Below are positions 33,879 to 43,147 of a stretch of DNA of 64,000 nucleotides, piece by piece. Under the pieces are notes generated by a model. That model was not told where the DNA came from. It searched no databases and was given only the letters and a program-made list of their open reading frames with translations. Made by a program: the position numbers and the translations under genes. The stretch's first letter is position 1. Each line of letters begins with the position of its first letter. The DNA is from Mediterraneibacter massiliensis (GTDB taxonomy: Bacteria > Bacillota > Clostridia > Lachnospirales > Lachnospiraceae): the NCBI RefSeq assembly GCF_001487105.1, contig NZ_LN913001.1, positions 955,353-1,019,352 on the forward strand, given 5' to 3'.

Positions 33879-35999
33879 ATGAACGAATTTATGAGAAAAC
33901 TTTTTAAACCTAAAAGTGTAGCATTGGTAGGCGCTACAGACAGAGAAGGAGCTTTTGGCTGGTTTGCGGCAAAAGGATTGATGGAATCAGCAGAACATCT
34001 CAGATATTATTTTGTAAACCAGCGGAAAGAAGAACTTTTTGGCGTAAAAGCATACAGCGATCTGTCTATGCTACCAGAGGTACCGGAACTTATTTTAGTA
34101 GCAATTCCAGCTTTGGCAGTAAATCCACTGCTTGAGGAGGCAGGAGAGCTTGGAATAAAAGCTGCAATTGTCTATTCCAGTGGCTTTTCAGAGGATCATC
34201 GCTGTGGCGGTGTAGAACTAGAAAAAAAATTGATAGAAATAGCACAAAAATATGATATGAAAATTATAGGCCCAAACTGCGTCGGCATTATTAATAATGT
34301 AGACAAAATAAAACTTTGGGGAAGTACAGGAAAAATAGATATGAAGACTCGCGCTACGGGAATGGCAGTATTGGCACAAAGCGGAGGATACACGATCGGA
34401 GGTGTAGATCGGCAGCAGATTGATTTAAGTTATGCAATATCATCTGGAAACGGAAATATCGTTCCTATAGAAGAACTGGCAGAATTTTGCGTGGAGGATC
34501 CAGATGTATGTGGGGTATGTATCTATCTGGAAGGAGTAAAGAAACCGGAAATATTTTGCCGTATGCTGAAAAAGGCGGCAGAAAAAGAAAAGCCAGTAAT
34601 CATACTGAAGTCAGGACGAAGTAAAAAAGGAGCGATTTCTGCTGCTTCCCATACCGGAAATCTGGCAGGGGCAAATGAAGTATTTGATGCTTTATTTCAT
34701 AAATACGGGGTTATCACCGCAGATACAGCAGAACAGTATTTCGGCCTTGTACAGACAGTGAGCATTTTAAAGGGGAAACTGCCTCGACATAACCGATTTG
34801 CCATTATCAATCGTTCCGGGGGAGAAACCACAATGAGCGCAGATCTGTCAGAGCGATACGGCTTGTATCTTCCGGACTTATCGGAGAAAGTTCAAGATGA
34901 ATTAAATGAGATATTGCCAGCATTTGCCACAGCAAAGAATCCGCTGGATATGACGGCAGATGTCTTAGGAGATGCGCAAAAATTGCGTACACTTTTTGAA
35001 AAGATTGCGTCGGATCCTAATATTGATGCCATCATTGCTGGATTTGATTTTGAAGATATTCCTGCAGAGACAGGCTATGATATGAATGCATTTATGGGAG
35101 AACCATTGATTGAATACCGAAAGAAACAAGACGCACTGCCGCTGTTTATGATACCACAATATGAAAGTAAGCGCAGTCCAATGTGGATCATGAAACTCAA
35201 AGAAGCAGGAATTCCAATTCTTCCTCCGGGAGAGATTGGATATAGCGTGATAGAAAAACTTATTCAGAAAATGGAGTATGATCCAAAACGCAAACGTTTA
35301 GAGAGTGCGGTGCCAAACCGAAAGGGAGAAGCAGATGTATTGACGGAATATGAAAGCAAGAAAGAACTTGCAAGATATGGACTTCCGATACCAGAACAAT
35401 GGGTAGTAAGAAATGAAGCAGAGCTGGAGGCTGCATGTGAAAAGGTAGGGTTTCCGGTTGTATTAAAAATTCATTCCAAAGATATTCTTCATAAGACAGA
35501 GGCTGGCGGAGTAAAATTAAATTTGTGTTCTATGGAAGAAGCCAAGGCTGCTTATCACGATATTATGGCAAAATGTGCCGCATACGATCCAAAGGCAGAA
35601 TTGAATGGGGTGTTGGTGACTAAAATGATAAAACCAGGTGTGGAGATTATTTTAGGTGTTAAAAATGACAGTCAGTTTGGTCCGATGCTCCTGTGCGGCC
35701 TTGGCGGGGTATTTGTAGAAGTATTTAAAGATACGGTGCTGACTCCCTGTCCATTGTCAAAGGAAGAAGCACTAGATCAATTAAAATGCCTGAAGGCATA
35801 TAAACTATTACGGGGATACAGAGGAAGCGCTCCGTGCGATGTGAGAGCACTTGCGGGGCTTATGCAGCAAATCAGTGAATATGCTGTGAAAAACAAAGAT
35901 ATTCTGGAAGAAATGGATATCAATCCAGTCTTTGTTTATCCAGAAGGTGAGGGTGTAAGTATTGTTGACGCAGTGATTATAAAGGAACCGGTAGATTAA
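33879..35999 (+). CDS. ADP-forming acyl-CoA synthetase, fused alpha-beta (Acd-like)
   Basis: A 706-residue single chain: CoA-binding domain (about 1-130, KPKSVALVGATDREGAFG), succinyl-CoA-ligase-like domains with the phospho-histidine region AISAASHTGNLAG (His258), and a C-terminal ATP-grasp domain (about 480-700) with VVLKIHSKDILHKTEAGGV. It turns acyl-CoA, ADP and phosphate into acid, CoA and ATP. In this operon it would harvest ATP from the acyl-CoA made by the oxidoreductase. Confidence 0.92.
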   Translation: MNEFMRKLFKPKSVALVGATDREGAFGWFAAKGLMESAEHLRYYFVNQRKEELFGVKAYSDLSMLPEVPELILVAIPALAVNPLLEEAGELGIKAAIVYSSGFSEDHRCGGVELEKKLIEIAQKYDMKIIGPNCVGIINNVDKIKLWGSTGKIDMKTRATGMAVLAQSGGYTIGGVDRQQIDLSYAISSGNGNIVPIEELAEFCVEDPDVCGVCIYLEGVKKPEIFCRMLKKAAEKEKPVIILKSGRSKKGAISAASHTGNLAGANEVFDALFHKYGVITADTAEQYFGLVQTVSILKGKLPRHNRFAIINRSGGETTMSADLSERYGLYLPDLSEKVQDELNEILPAFATAKNPLDMTADVLGDAQKLRTLFEKIASDPNIDAIIAGFDFEDIPAETGYDMNAFMGEPLIEYRKKQDALPLFMIPQYESKRSPMWIMKLKEAGIPILPPGEIGYSVIEKLIQKMEYDPKRKRLESAVPNRKGEADVLTEYESKKELARYGLPIPEQWVVRNEAELEAACEKVGFPVVLKIHSKDILHKTEAGGVKLNLCSMEEAKAAYHDIMAKCAAYDPKAELNGVLVTKMIKPGVEIILGVKNDSQFGPMLLCGLGGVFVEVFKDTVLTPCPLSKEEALDQLKCLKAYKLLRGYRGSAPCDVRALAGLMQQISEYAVKNKDILEEMDINPVFVYPEGEGVSIVDAVIIKEPVD

Positions 36000-36024
36000 G
36001 TAAAATGATGAAGGAGGGAACTTC

Positions 36025-37209
36025 ATGAAAAATATGGGAAATAGTATAAAATTAAGTGTAATGGTTGCGTCTGCATTTGCATTTATGACTGCGTTTTTTG
36101 GAGGAGGATGGGCTACCGGACAGATGGCAAATGTATATGGTGTAAGTTTTGGTTGGACGGGTATTATTTTTCCGCTTATAGGATTAGCCTTGATTTGTGT
36201 TGTCAGTTGGATTGTAGTAGAGTATTCCAGATTGAATAATACATGGAATTATGGGGCATTTATGGAAAAATTTTATGGGACAAAAATTGTAAAATGGATT
36301 TTTGATGTAATTCAGATTGTAGGAATGCCTATTAGCTATGCAGTTTCTGTGGCGACTTTTGCAAGTACTATGAAACAATTTATAGGCGGACCTTATCTTA
36401 TGTGGATCGTAGTTTTTGATCTGATCGTATTAGTTAGCGTTATCTGGGGGACTGCAGTTGTGAATAAGTTGTCCGCTTATATGGGGACAGCCATATTGAT
36501 TCTTCTGGTAGTGATCTTTGTGACAGTTATAATAACCGGAAATGGTTCTAATGTCATGAATATGATTTCCAATAGAACTATGAATGTAAGTTATGGAGAG
36601 GCATTTTACAAGAGTAGTATCAAGCTATTCATGGTAACAGGTTCCTTAGCTTTGATGATTCTTCCCAGTTTTGAACCGGTACAGAAGCGCTCGGATGTGA
36701 CCAAGACGGTCTTATTAAGCTTTTTATTCAGTGCAAGCTTTATCTTTATCGTATGTTTTAACGTACAGGCGTTTGCACCTCAATCTATTGTACAGGAAGT
36801 TCCGATTATGTATGCGATCCAACAGATGGGGACGGGCTGGATGGTGCCGATTTATGTGATGATTGTTGTACTTGCGGTTGTAACGACGGCGAATACGATG
36901 GGCCTTGGATATTGTAAACGATTTAGTACATTTTCGTTTATTGCAAATTGGAAGGCGCAGGACAGAACAAAAACAATTGTGATCATGATATTTATTTTGG
37001 TGATTTCGAGTGCTGTATCTATATTTGGACTGACAAATATTCTTTCCGTAGGTTTTACAATTTTGGGGTACTTAAATATTCCATTAATTACAATAGGACT
37101 TCCGGTTTTAGGAATTGCAAAGCTGGTGCAGATAAGACGAAGACATTACAGCTTGGAGAAAGGCAGTTTAGAAAAGAAGAGCAGTTGGTGTATGTTTCAG
37201 GAAAAATGA
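36025..37209 (+). CDS. YkvI-like APC-superfamily transporter
   Basis: A 394-residue membrane protein with about ten or eleven helices. The N-terminal ASAFAFMTAFFGGGWATGQ resembles the first helix of YkvI-type (APC/NSS-like) carriers. The basic, non-hydrophobic tail after residue 370 is cytosolic. GAAGGAGG precedes the ATG. Its place in the operon makes it the probable importer of the organic acid; the substrate is unknown. Confidence 0.8.
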   Translation: MKNMGNSIKLSVMVASAFAFMTAFFGGGWATGQMANVYGVSFGWTGIIFPLIGLALICVVSWIVVEYSRLNNTWNYGAFMEKFYGTKIVKWIFDVIQIVGMPISYAVSVATFASTMKQFIGGPYLMWIVVFDLIVLVSVIWGTAVVNKLSAYMGTAILILLVVIFVTVIITGNGSNVMNMISNRTMNVSYGEAFYKSSIKLFMVTGSLALMILPSFEPVQKRSDVTKTVLLSFLFSASFIFIVCFNVQAFAPQSIVQEVPIMYAIQQMGTGWMVPIYVMIVVLAVVTTANTMGLGYCKRFSTFSFIANWKAQDRTKTIVIMIFILVISSAVSIFGLTNILSVGFTILGYLNIPLITIGLPVLGIAKLVQIRRRHYSLEKGSLEKKSSWCMFQEK

Positions 37210-37222
37210 GAGGTGAATTTAT

Positions 37223-38464
37223 ATGAAGTATACATTAGCGCAGAATCGTTGGTACGGAGAGCAGCCTGTAGAGATAACACTTCCTGATAACTGGAATGTA
37301 CAGTTCCTTTCCAGCGGAGGGGATGCTTATCCTGCTTTAACGCGAGAAGAACTTAAGAAACGTTTCCAATATGCCGTGGGAACAAAACCTATCCGGGAAC
37401 TTGCAAAAGGGCATAAACAGGTGGCAATCGTATTTGACGATTTGACGAGAGCTACACCAACGCAGCCAATAGCAGAAGTCTTGTTGGAAGAACTACTGGC
37501 TGCCGGTATTCAAAAAGAAAATATTAGATTTATATGTGGGCTGGGACTGCATGGGGCTCATATGAGAAATGACTTTGTCCGTAAATTGGGAGAGAAGATA
37601 GTTAGGGAATATGCTGTTTTTAATCATAATCCATATGAAAGTTGCGTAGAGGTTGGTGTGACGCCAAAAGGAGTGAAAATAGAAATTAATGCAGAATTTA
37701 TGTCTTGTGACCTGCGTATAGGAATCGGAGGTTTAGTACCGCATCCACTAAATGGATTTGGCGGAGGCGGGAAGCTGATCATGCCGGGTGTGGCATCTGC
37801 TCATACGATATATGGTACGCATTTGGCAAAAGTACAAAATATTTCTGCTCCGGGAAAAAACCCTCTGTCAGGAAGTGGAAATTTAAGTGACGATCATTTT
37901 CGCTCAGAAGTAGAGGCTTGCGCGAAAGCAGCAGGATTGGATTTCAAGATCGATGCACTGCTGAATACTCGATGTGAAATGTATGATATTGTAATGGGAG
38001 ATCCTATTGAAGCTTATTATGAAGGAGTCAAGCGAGCAGAAGGAAAATATGGAGTGAAGCTGGATGGAAAGAAAAAAGTTGTGATAGCTAATGCTAATGC
38101 AAAAGCGAGTGAAGCAAATATCGCACTTTTTACAGGTATGATGGCTTTGGAACCCACAGGCGGAGATTTGGTTCTAGTAGATTTTACCCCGGGACAGTGT
38201 GTACATTATGGATGTGGACCAATGGGGGACGCTGCAGGAGGAAAGACGTATAATGGAGTGAAAGAACGTCCGGGACTGATCAAAAGGCTGATCGTATATT
38301 CTCCTTATCCGGATTATACAAGTGCATTATGGTTTTGCAAACCAGAGCAATTGATTTGGGCAGAAACCTGGGAAGAAGTCATGGCGGTGATTTCAGATAA
38401 TGGTGCGGAAACAACAGCAGGAATTTTTTCTGATGCAACTTTGCAGTTTATAGAGCAGCAATAA
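37223..38464 (+). CDS. LarA-family nickel-pincer hydroxyacid racemase/epimerase
   Basis: A 413-residue LarA homologue. FDDLTRATPT (71-80) is followed by His110, His174 in LVPHPLNGFGGGGK, Lys184 and His200, the same positions and spacing as the catalytic and cofactor-binding residues of Lactiplantibacillus LarA (His108, His174, Lys184, His200). Family members racemise or epimerise at C2 of alpha-hydroxy acids. It is the last gene of the operon; cofactor-making larB, larC and larE are not in the window. The substrate is probably the acid imported by the upstream carrier, not necessarily lactate. Confidence 0.9.
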   Translation: MKYTLAQNRWYGEQPVEITLPDNWNVQFLSSGGDAYPALTREELKKRFQYAVGTKPIRELAKGHKQVAIVFDDLTRATPTQPIAEVLLEELLAAGIQKENIRFICGLGLHGAHMRNDFVRKLGEKIVREYAVFNHNPYESCVEVGVTPKGVKIEINAEFMSCDLRIGIGGLVPHPLNGFGGGGKLIMPGVASAHTIYGTHLAKVQNISAPGKNPLSGSGNLSDDHFRSEVEACAKAAGLDFKIDALLNTRCEMYDIVMGDPIEAYYEGVKRAEGKYGVKLDGKKKVVIANANAKASEANIALFTGMMALEPTGGDLVLVDFTPGQCVHYGCGPMGDAAGGKTYNGVKERPGLIKRLIVYSPYPDYTSALWFCKPEQLIWAETWEEVMAVISDNGAETTAGIFSDATLQFIEQQ

Positions 38465-38474
38465 AAAATAGAAT

Positions 38475-38512
38475 AAAGGCAGCAATCTGTTAAGCAGAGA
38501 GCTGCCTTTTGT
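38475..38512 (+). terminator. Terminator at the end of the hydroxyacid operon
   Basis: A 9-bp stem AAAGGCAGC / GCTGCCTTT with a 17-base loop and following TGTTAT. Confidence 0.82.
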
Positions 38513-38710
38513 TATGCAAAGTTAGAATAGTCCTTGGATTGAAATCAAGGAAGATATATGATAGAATTGAAAAGAAATTAAAATTATGATCTTTCTGATT
38601 TTATCATGGTTACAATGCACGTGTTACGGCGTTTATGAAATGGTATAGCAGGGGAGAAATATAGAAAACAAGGGCAAGAAAAGCCCATAAATACGGAGGT
38701 TTTAGAAGAT

Positions 38711-39391
38711 ATGGAAGCGTACAAGCAGGAATTTATTGAATTTATGGTGGAAAGCCAGGTATTGAAATTCGGTGAATTTACTTTGAAAAGCGGGAGAAAA
38801 TCGCCGTTTTTTATGAACGCAGGAGGATATGTGACAGGTTCACAGCTGAAGCGTCTGGGAGAATATTACGCAAAGGCGATCCATGACCGGTATGGAGATG
38901 ATTTCGACGTACTGTTTGGACCGGCATATAAGGGCATTCCGATCAGTGTAGTGACAGCGGTCGCTTATAGTGAGTTATATGGAAAGGAAATACGGTATTG
39001 TTCGGACCGGAAGGAGGAAAAAGATCACGGCGCAGATAAAGGAAGTTTTCTCGGCAGCAGTCTAAAAGACGGAGACAGAGTCGTCATGATCGAGGATGTT
39101 ACGACTTCTGGAAAATCTATGGAGGAGACTGTGCCAAAAGTAAGAGGAGCCGCGGATGTAGAAATCGTAGGCCTCATGGTTTCTCTGAACCGGATGGAAG
39201 TAGGAAAAGGCGGGAAAAAGAGTGCCCTTGAAGAAGTAAAGGAACTCTATGGTTTTGACACAAATGCGATCGTGACCATGGCGGAAGTCGTAGAACACCT
39301 TTATAATAAGCCATGCGGCGGAAAAATTGTCATTGATGATACATTAAAAGCGGCTATAGATTCATATTATGAAATATATGGAGTAAAATAA
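38711..39391 (+). CDS. pyrE: PyrE, orotate phosphoribosyltransferase
   Basis: A 226-residue enzyme making OMP from orotate and PRPP. Motifs: FTLKSGRKSPFFMNAG near the N-terminus, FGPAYKGIPISVVTA, and the PRPP site RVVMIEDVTTSGKSMEE (about 120-136). TACGGAGG precedes the ATG. It is followed after 12 bases by a 49-residue membrane protein. The next pyrimidine step, PyrF, is 11.5 kb upstream. Confidence 0.95.
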   Translation: MEAYKQEFIEFMVESQVLKFGEFTLKSGRKSPFFMNAGGYVTGSQLKRLGEYYAKAIHDRYGDDFDVLFGPAYKGIPISVVTAVAYSELYGKEIRYCSDRKEEKDHGADKGSFLGSSLKDGDRVVMIEDVTTSGKSMEETVPKVRGAADVEIVGLMVSLNRMEVGKGGKKSALEEVKELYGFDTNAIVTMAEVVEHLYNKPCGGKIVIDDTLKAAIDSYYEIYGVK

Positions 39392-39403
39392 GGAGGCAGG
39401 TTT

Positions 39404-39553
39404 ATGGAGAAAGCATACCGTACAATGCGCAGTACAGGAGCAGGAAATATTGCGCTGGGGATTATTGTTATGGTTACAGGTATAGCGGCAGGGATCCTGG
39501 CGATCATAAACGGAGCACGCCTGCTGAGAGATAAAAAGAAGATCACATTTTAG
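39404..39553 (+). CDS. 49-residue single-helix membrane protein
   Basis: The frame begins MEKAYRTMRSTGAGNIALG with AAGGAGG seven bases before the ATG. One hydrophobic helix (about 16-40) is followed by a basic tail LLRDKKK. It is 12 bases from pyrE, so likely co-transcribed. No family recognised. Confidence 0.6.
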   Translation: MEKAYRTMRSTGAGNIALGIIVMVTGIAAGILAIINGARLLRDKKKITF

Positions 39554-39666
39554 ATATTGCCGTTATAAAGGGGGTGTTTGCGCATCCCCTTCACTATTCG
39601 AACAGGCAGGTTAAGGCAGGGTATCTGCTGCGGCATGATCTGAAAGTGTGAGAGGGAGTTATATTT

Positions 39667-40143
39667 TTGAGTAGGAAACAAGTAAAAAGAATCAGAGCAC
39701 TTGGCAAGATACTGTTTTTATTGTATCTTCTATTTTTATTGTATTTTCTGATCTTCTCGGATTGGTACGGGAGAACAGGCATATTAAAAGAATACAGCTA
39801 TAATTTGGTATTGTTTAAAGAAATAAAGCGATTCATCCTGTATAGGGAAACCTTAGGCGCATTTGCGGTATTTACTAATTTGTGCGGGAATATACTGATT
39901 TTTGTTCCATATGGTTTTTTTATCTCGGTCGCAAGTACGTCCAGAGGATTTTTCAAGACGTTTGTGTATAGCCTGGGACTGAGTTTTTGCGTAGAAATGT
40001 TTCAGCTTTTTTCAAAAGTCGGAAGTTTTGATGTGGACGATCTTTTTTTGAATACAGTAGGTGGTGTGGCAGGATATATCCTATTTGTGATCTGCAATAG
40101 AATAAGGAGAAAGCATAATGTTCGGAAACGAAAGAAACGTTAA
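39667..40143 (+). CDS. VanZ-like membrane protein
   Basis: A 158-residue protein with four hydrophobic segments. VanZ-family features are NLVLFKEIKRFI, FTNLCGNILIFVPYGFF and the conserved end FDVDDLFLNTVGGVAGY. It starts with TTG at 39667, eight bases after AGGGAG. VanZ proteins are linked with low-level glycopeptide tolerance or surface traits, but the function here is unproven. Overlaps the next gene by 26 bases. Confidence 0.85.
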   Translation: MSRKQVKRIRALGKILFLLYLLFLLYFLIFSDWYGRTGILKEYSYNLVLFKEIKRFILYRETLGAFAVFTNLCGNILIFVPYGFFISVASTSRGFFKTFVYSLGLSFCVEMFQLFSKVGSFDVDDLFLNTVGGVAGYILFVICNRIRRKHNVRKRKKR

Positions 40144-40489
40144 AGACAGAAAGCGCGAGAAGGAATACAAAAAGCGCGGGACAAGAAAATATGGACAGGC
40201 AAAGTTAAAACATTCCAGAATGGGGAGACATTCCTGTGTCTATGGACTTCTGGGAATATTGGTCCTGGCGGTATGTATTTTTACGGCTTTTTGGATGCAT
40301 GGAAAAGCAGTCGGTTTTATCGGAGGCTTTGGAATTTTATCGATTGTTCTGGGTATCCTTGGAGTAAGGGCAGGAATAAAAGGACTGCGGGAAAGAGAGA
40401 AAAATTATAGTACCTGTAAAATAGGAATTGTGGGGAATACAGTACTGTTGATTTTTCTGCTTGCTATATTTATAGGAGGATTAAAGTAA
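40118..40489 (+). CDS. DUF6142-like small membrane protein
   Basis: A 123-residue protein: a very basic N-terminus (about 1-37), then three hydrophobic helices with glycine-rich GGFGILSIVLGILGVRAGIKGLRERE. It resembles small Lachnospiraceae membrane proteins labelled DUF6142. Translationally coupled to VanZ upstream and directly followed by the M29 peptidase gene. Confidence 0.65.
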   Translation: MFGNERNVKDRKREKEYKKRGTRKYGQAKLKHSRMGRHSCVYGLLGILVLAVCIFTAFWMHGKAVGFIGGFGILSIVLGILGVRAGIKGLREREKNYSTCKIGIVGNTVLLIFLLAIFIGGLK

Positions 40490-42571
40490 ATGGAATGGTT
40501 TAAACGGCAGAAGGAAAGAAATGCGGAGTATAAAGAACGGCACCACCTGTCTGTAGAACGTATGAAAGGTGTGGCAACAGAAAAGGCGGTGGGTGAAAAA
40601 TATCGGCAGTACTTTCAGATTGTATCCGCTTTTTTAGTGAATCTGGAAACAATTCGTCAGAAGGTGGAAAGCGGCGTGTTCGCAAGGTTGGAAACAACGG
40701 ATATGCAAGAGATAAATCATGCGTTGTATGCGGATATTATAGGAAGTGCGTATGAGAGCAGCTATGCAGATCCGGCATATGCGTCCCATATGTTGGGCAA
40801 AGAGATGGGGCCGCTTATGAGCTGTCTGTATGCAGAATATCGAGCGGGTATCCCTTACGTATTTGAAAACAGAGTGGACTATCTGACGATTTTAAACGAG
40901 CTGTTTTTAGAGGTGTACCATTGCTTTGAAGAGGAAGAAGAACCGGCATATGATACGATAAAAGATATTTTATACTGGTATGCCAGCGACTACTGTGATG
41001 TGTTTTTGAAAGAAAGAATTGAAGAACAGCTTTATCCGGAGAATTCTTTTGCGGCAGAATGGATAGAAAAAGCAGATTTAGAAACAGACCGCTATTTATA
41101 TTGCTTCGGGGAATATATTACGGACAATGAAGTAAAGACGGCACAACATCTGCGTACATTGCCTGAAGAAACCATCCGGAAAATGGCGGATGCCTTTACA
41201 GAAGGATATAGGATAGGATTTATCAATACGGGGAAAGATCTGTCTAAAAAAGCGGTGGTAAATATCCGATATACGTTGGGCTTTGAAAGAGTGGTAAGAT
41301 ATGCGGTTAGAAATTTTGCGAAGATGGGACTAAAACCGGTGATCTACCGGGCAGCTTCCAGTGTGGTCACAAAAAAAGAACAGTACAAGATAGGGTATTA
41401 TGGCGGGAACGCGAATCAGCAGTACGATTACGATCACCGGATGGACCAGGCTCTGTTTATGGATAAACGGTATATAGAGCGCAGGCTGGATGTGTTGAAG
41501 GACACATACGAAAAAAACAAGGAACAGGCTGCAAAGTTTGCCGGGCCGGCAGTGATGGAGATATTCGGGGAAACGCCGTTTTCGCCTCTTGTAAAGAAAG
41601 AAGCACCTGCCTACAGCGAGAAACAACGCAGCCTTATCCTGACCTATGACAGTAAGTCTGGACAGATCACCAATCAGTATATCAAGGGAGAGGAACGCAG
41701 TTTTACGATCATTGCCTATCCGGTTCCGGAGATCGGCGAGAAATATGAAGAGATCTTTGATGAGATTATTCGGATCAATACGTTGGATGCAGCTCTTTAT
41801 GAAAGAGTACAGCAAACTATGATCGATGCGTTGGATGAAGGGGAATATGTCCGAGTCATTGGTAAGGGGGAGAACCAGACAGATATATGTGTGCAGCTGT
41901 ATCCGCTCAAAGATAAGGAAAAAGAGACTATATTTGAAAATTGTGTGGCAGATGTCAATATTCCGGTAGGAGAGGTGTTTACCTCACCAGTACTGGAAGG
42001 GACAGACGGAACACTGCATGTAAGTAAAGTGTATTTAAACGGATTATTGTATAAAGATTTAAAGCTGACTTTTACAAAGGGGATGATCACGGAGTATACA
42101 TGCGGGAATTTTGACACAGTGGAGGAAAATAAGAAGTACATTTATGACAACATCCTTCATAGCCATGAGAGCCTTCCTCTGGGAGAGTTTGCGATCGGCA
42201 CGAATACCACAGCCTATGTGGCAGCAAAAAAGTATGGGATTGAAGAAAAAATGCCGATCCTGATCGCTGAAAAAACGGGGCCTCATTTTGCAGTGGGAGA
42301 TACCTGTTATAGCTGGAGTGAGGACATACGTGTCTATAATCCAAACGGCAAAGAGATCGTAGCAAAAGATAATGCGGTTTCTATTTTGCGCAGGGAAAAT
42401 GTGCAAAAAGCATATTTTCAGTGTCATACAGATATAACCATACCTTATGAAGAGTTAGAAGAAATAAGTGTAGTGACAAAAACGGGTAAAACGATTATAC
42501 TATTAAAGGATGGACGGTTTGTGCTGAAAGGAACAGAGATCCTCAATGAACCGTTTGATAAGGAAATATAA
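40490..42571 (+). CDS. M29-family aminopeptidase with long N-terminal extension
   Basis: A 693-residue protein. The C-terminal half (from about residue 375) has M29 motifs: GEVFTSP (about 493), LGEFAIGTN (about 563) and GPHFAVGDTCYSW (about 595), which supply the Glu/His ligands of a two-metal site. M29 enzymes are usually near 400 residues; the first 370 here form an alpha-helical region of unknown family. It starts one base after the DUF6142-like gene, with AGGAGG upstream. It may trim peptides in the cytosol. Confidence 0.8.
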   Translation: MEWFKRQKERNAEYKERHHLSVERMKGVATEKAVGEKYRQYFQIVSAFLVNLETIRQKVESGVFARLETTDMQEINHALYADIIGSAYESSYADPAYASHMLGKEMGPLMSCLYAEYRAGIPYVFENRVDYLTILNELFLEVYHCFEEEEEPAYDTIKDILYWYASDYCDVFLKERIEEQLYPENSFAAEWIEKADLETDRYLYCFGEYITDNEVKTAQHLRTLPEETIRKMADAFTEGYRIGFINTGKDLSKKAVVNIRYTLGFERVVRYAVRNFAKMGLKPVIYRAASSVVTKKEQYKIGYYGGNANQQYDYDHRMDQALFMDKRYIERRLDVLKDTYEKNKEQAAKFAGPAVMEIFGETPFSPLVKKEAPAYSEKQRSLILTYDSKSGQITNQYIKGEERSFTIIAYPVPEIGEKYEEIFDEIIRINTLDAALYERVQQTMIDALDEGEYVRVIGKGENQTDICVQLYPLKDKEKETIFENCVADVNIPVGEVFTSPVLEGTDGTLHVSKVYLNGLLYKDLKLTFTKGMITEYTCGNFDTVEENKKYIYDNILHSHESLPLGEFAIGTNTTAYVAAKKYGIEEKMPILIAEKTGPHFAVGDTCYSWSEDIRVYNPNGKEIVAKDNAVSILRRENVQKAYFQCHTDITIPYEELEEISVVTKTGKTIILLKDGRFVLKGTEILNEPFDKEI

Positions 42572-42622
42572 TAAGTATAAATACCCGCACTTGTAAAAAT
42601 GGGTAAGAAAGGTGGTAACCAA

Positions 42623-43135
42623 ATGCCAAAAGTAGGAATTGTAATGGGCAGCGACTCAGATCTGAAAGTGATGAGCAAAGCGGCTTCCATGCTTGAAAAA
42701 CTGGGGATCGACTATGAAATGACGATCATCTCCGCACATCGTATGCCGGATGTATTTTTTGACTGGGCAAAAGGGGCAGAAGCGAAGGGGATGAAAGTGA
42801 TCATTGCCGGAGCAGGTATGGCAGCACATCTTCCGGGAATGTGTGCGGCACTTTTTCCAATGCCGGTGATCGGTGTACCAATGTCGGGAAAGAATTTAGA
42901 CGGTGTGGACGCACTATATTCCATTGTACAGATGCCGCCAGGAATCCCGGTTGCGACGGTTGCCATTGATGGAGGGATGAATGCGGCTATCCTTGCGGCA
43001 AAGATCCTTGCTACAGCGGATGGAGAGATTTTAGATAAGTTAAAAGCATATTCTCAGGAAATGAAAGAGACAGTACAGGGGAAAGCAGATAAACTAAAAG
43101 AACTTGGATATGAAGAATATCTGAACAGAAAATAG
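42623..43135 (+). CDS. purE: PurE, N5-CAIR mutase
   Basis: A 170-residue class I PurE, converting N5-CAIR to CAIR in purine synthesis. Motifs: VGIVMGSDSDLKVM, SAHRMPD and AGAGMAAHLPGMCA. The ATG at 42623 follows AGGTGG; an upstream in-frame ATG at 42599 lacks a site. First of the purE-purM-purN-purD cluster. purK and purC are not in the window. Confidence 0.95.
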   Translation: MPKVGIVMGSDSDLKVMSKAASMLEKLGIDYEMTIISAHRMPDVFFDWAKGAEAKGMKVIIAGAGMAAHLPGMCAALFPMPVIGVPMSGKNLDGVDALYSIVQMPPGIPVATVAIDGGMNAAILAAKILATADGEILDKLKAYSQEMKETVQGKADKLKELGYEEYLNRK

Positions 43136-43147
43136 GAGAAAAGTGGT

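Noticed and set aside
37223..38464. Plain lactate racemase call
   Set aside because: The catalytic residues match LarA, but LarA homologues act on many hydroxy acids and no lactate genes are adjacent, so the substrate was left open.
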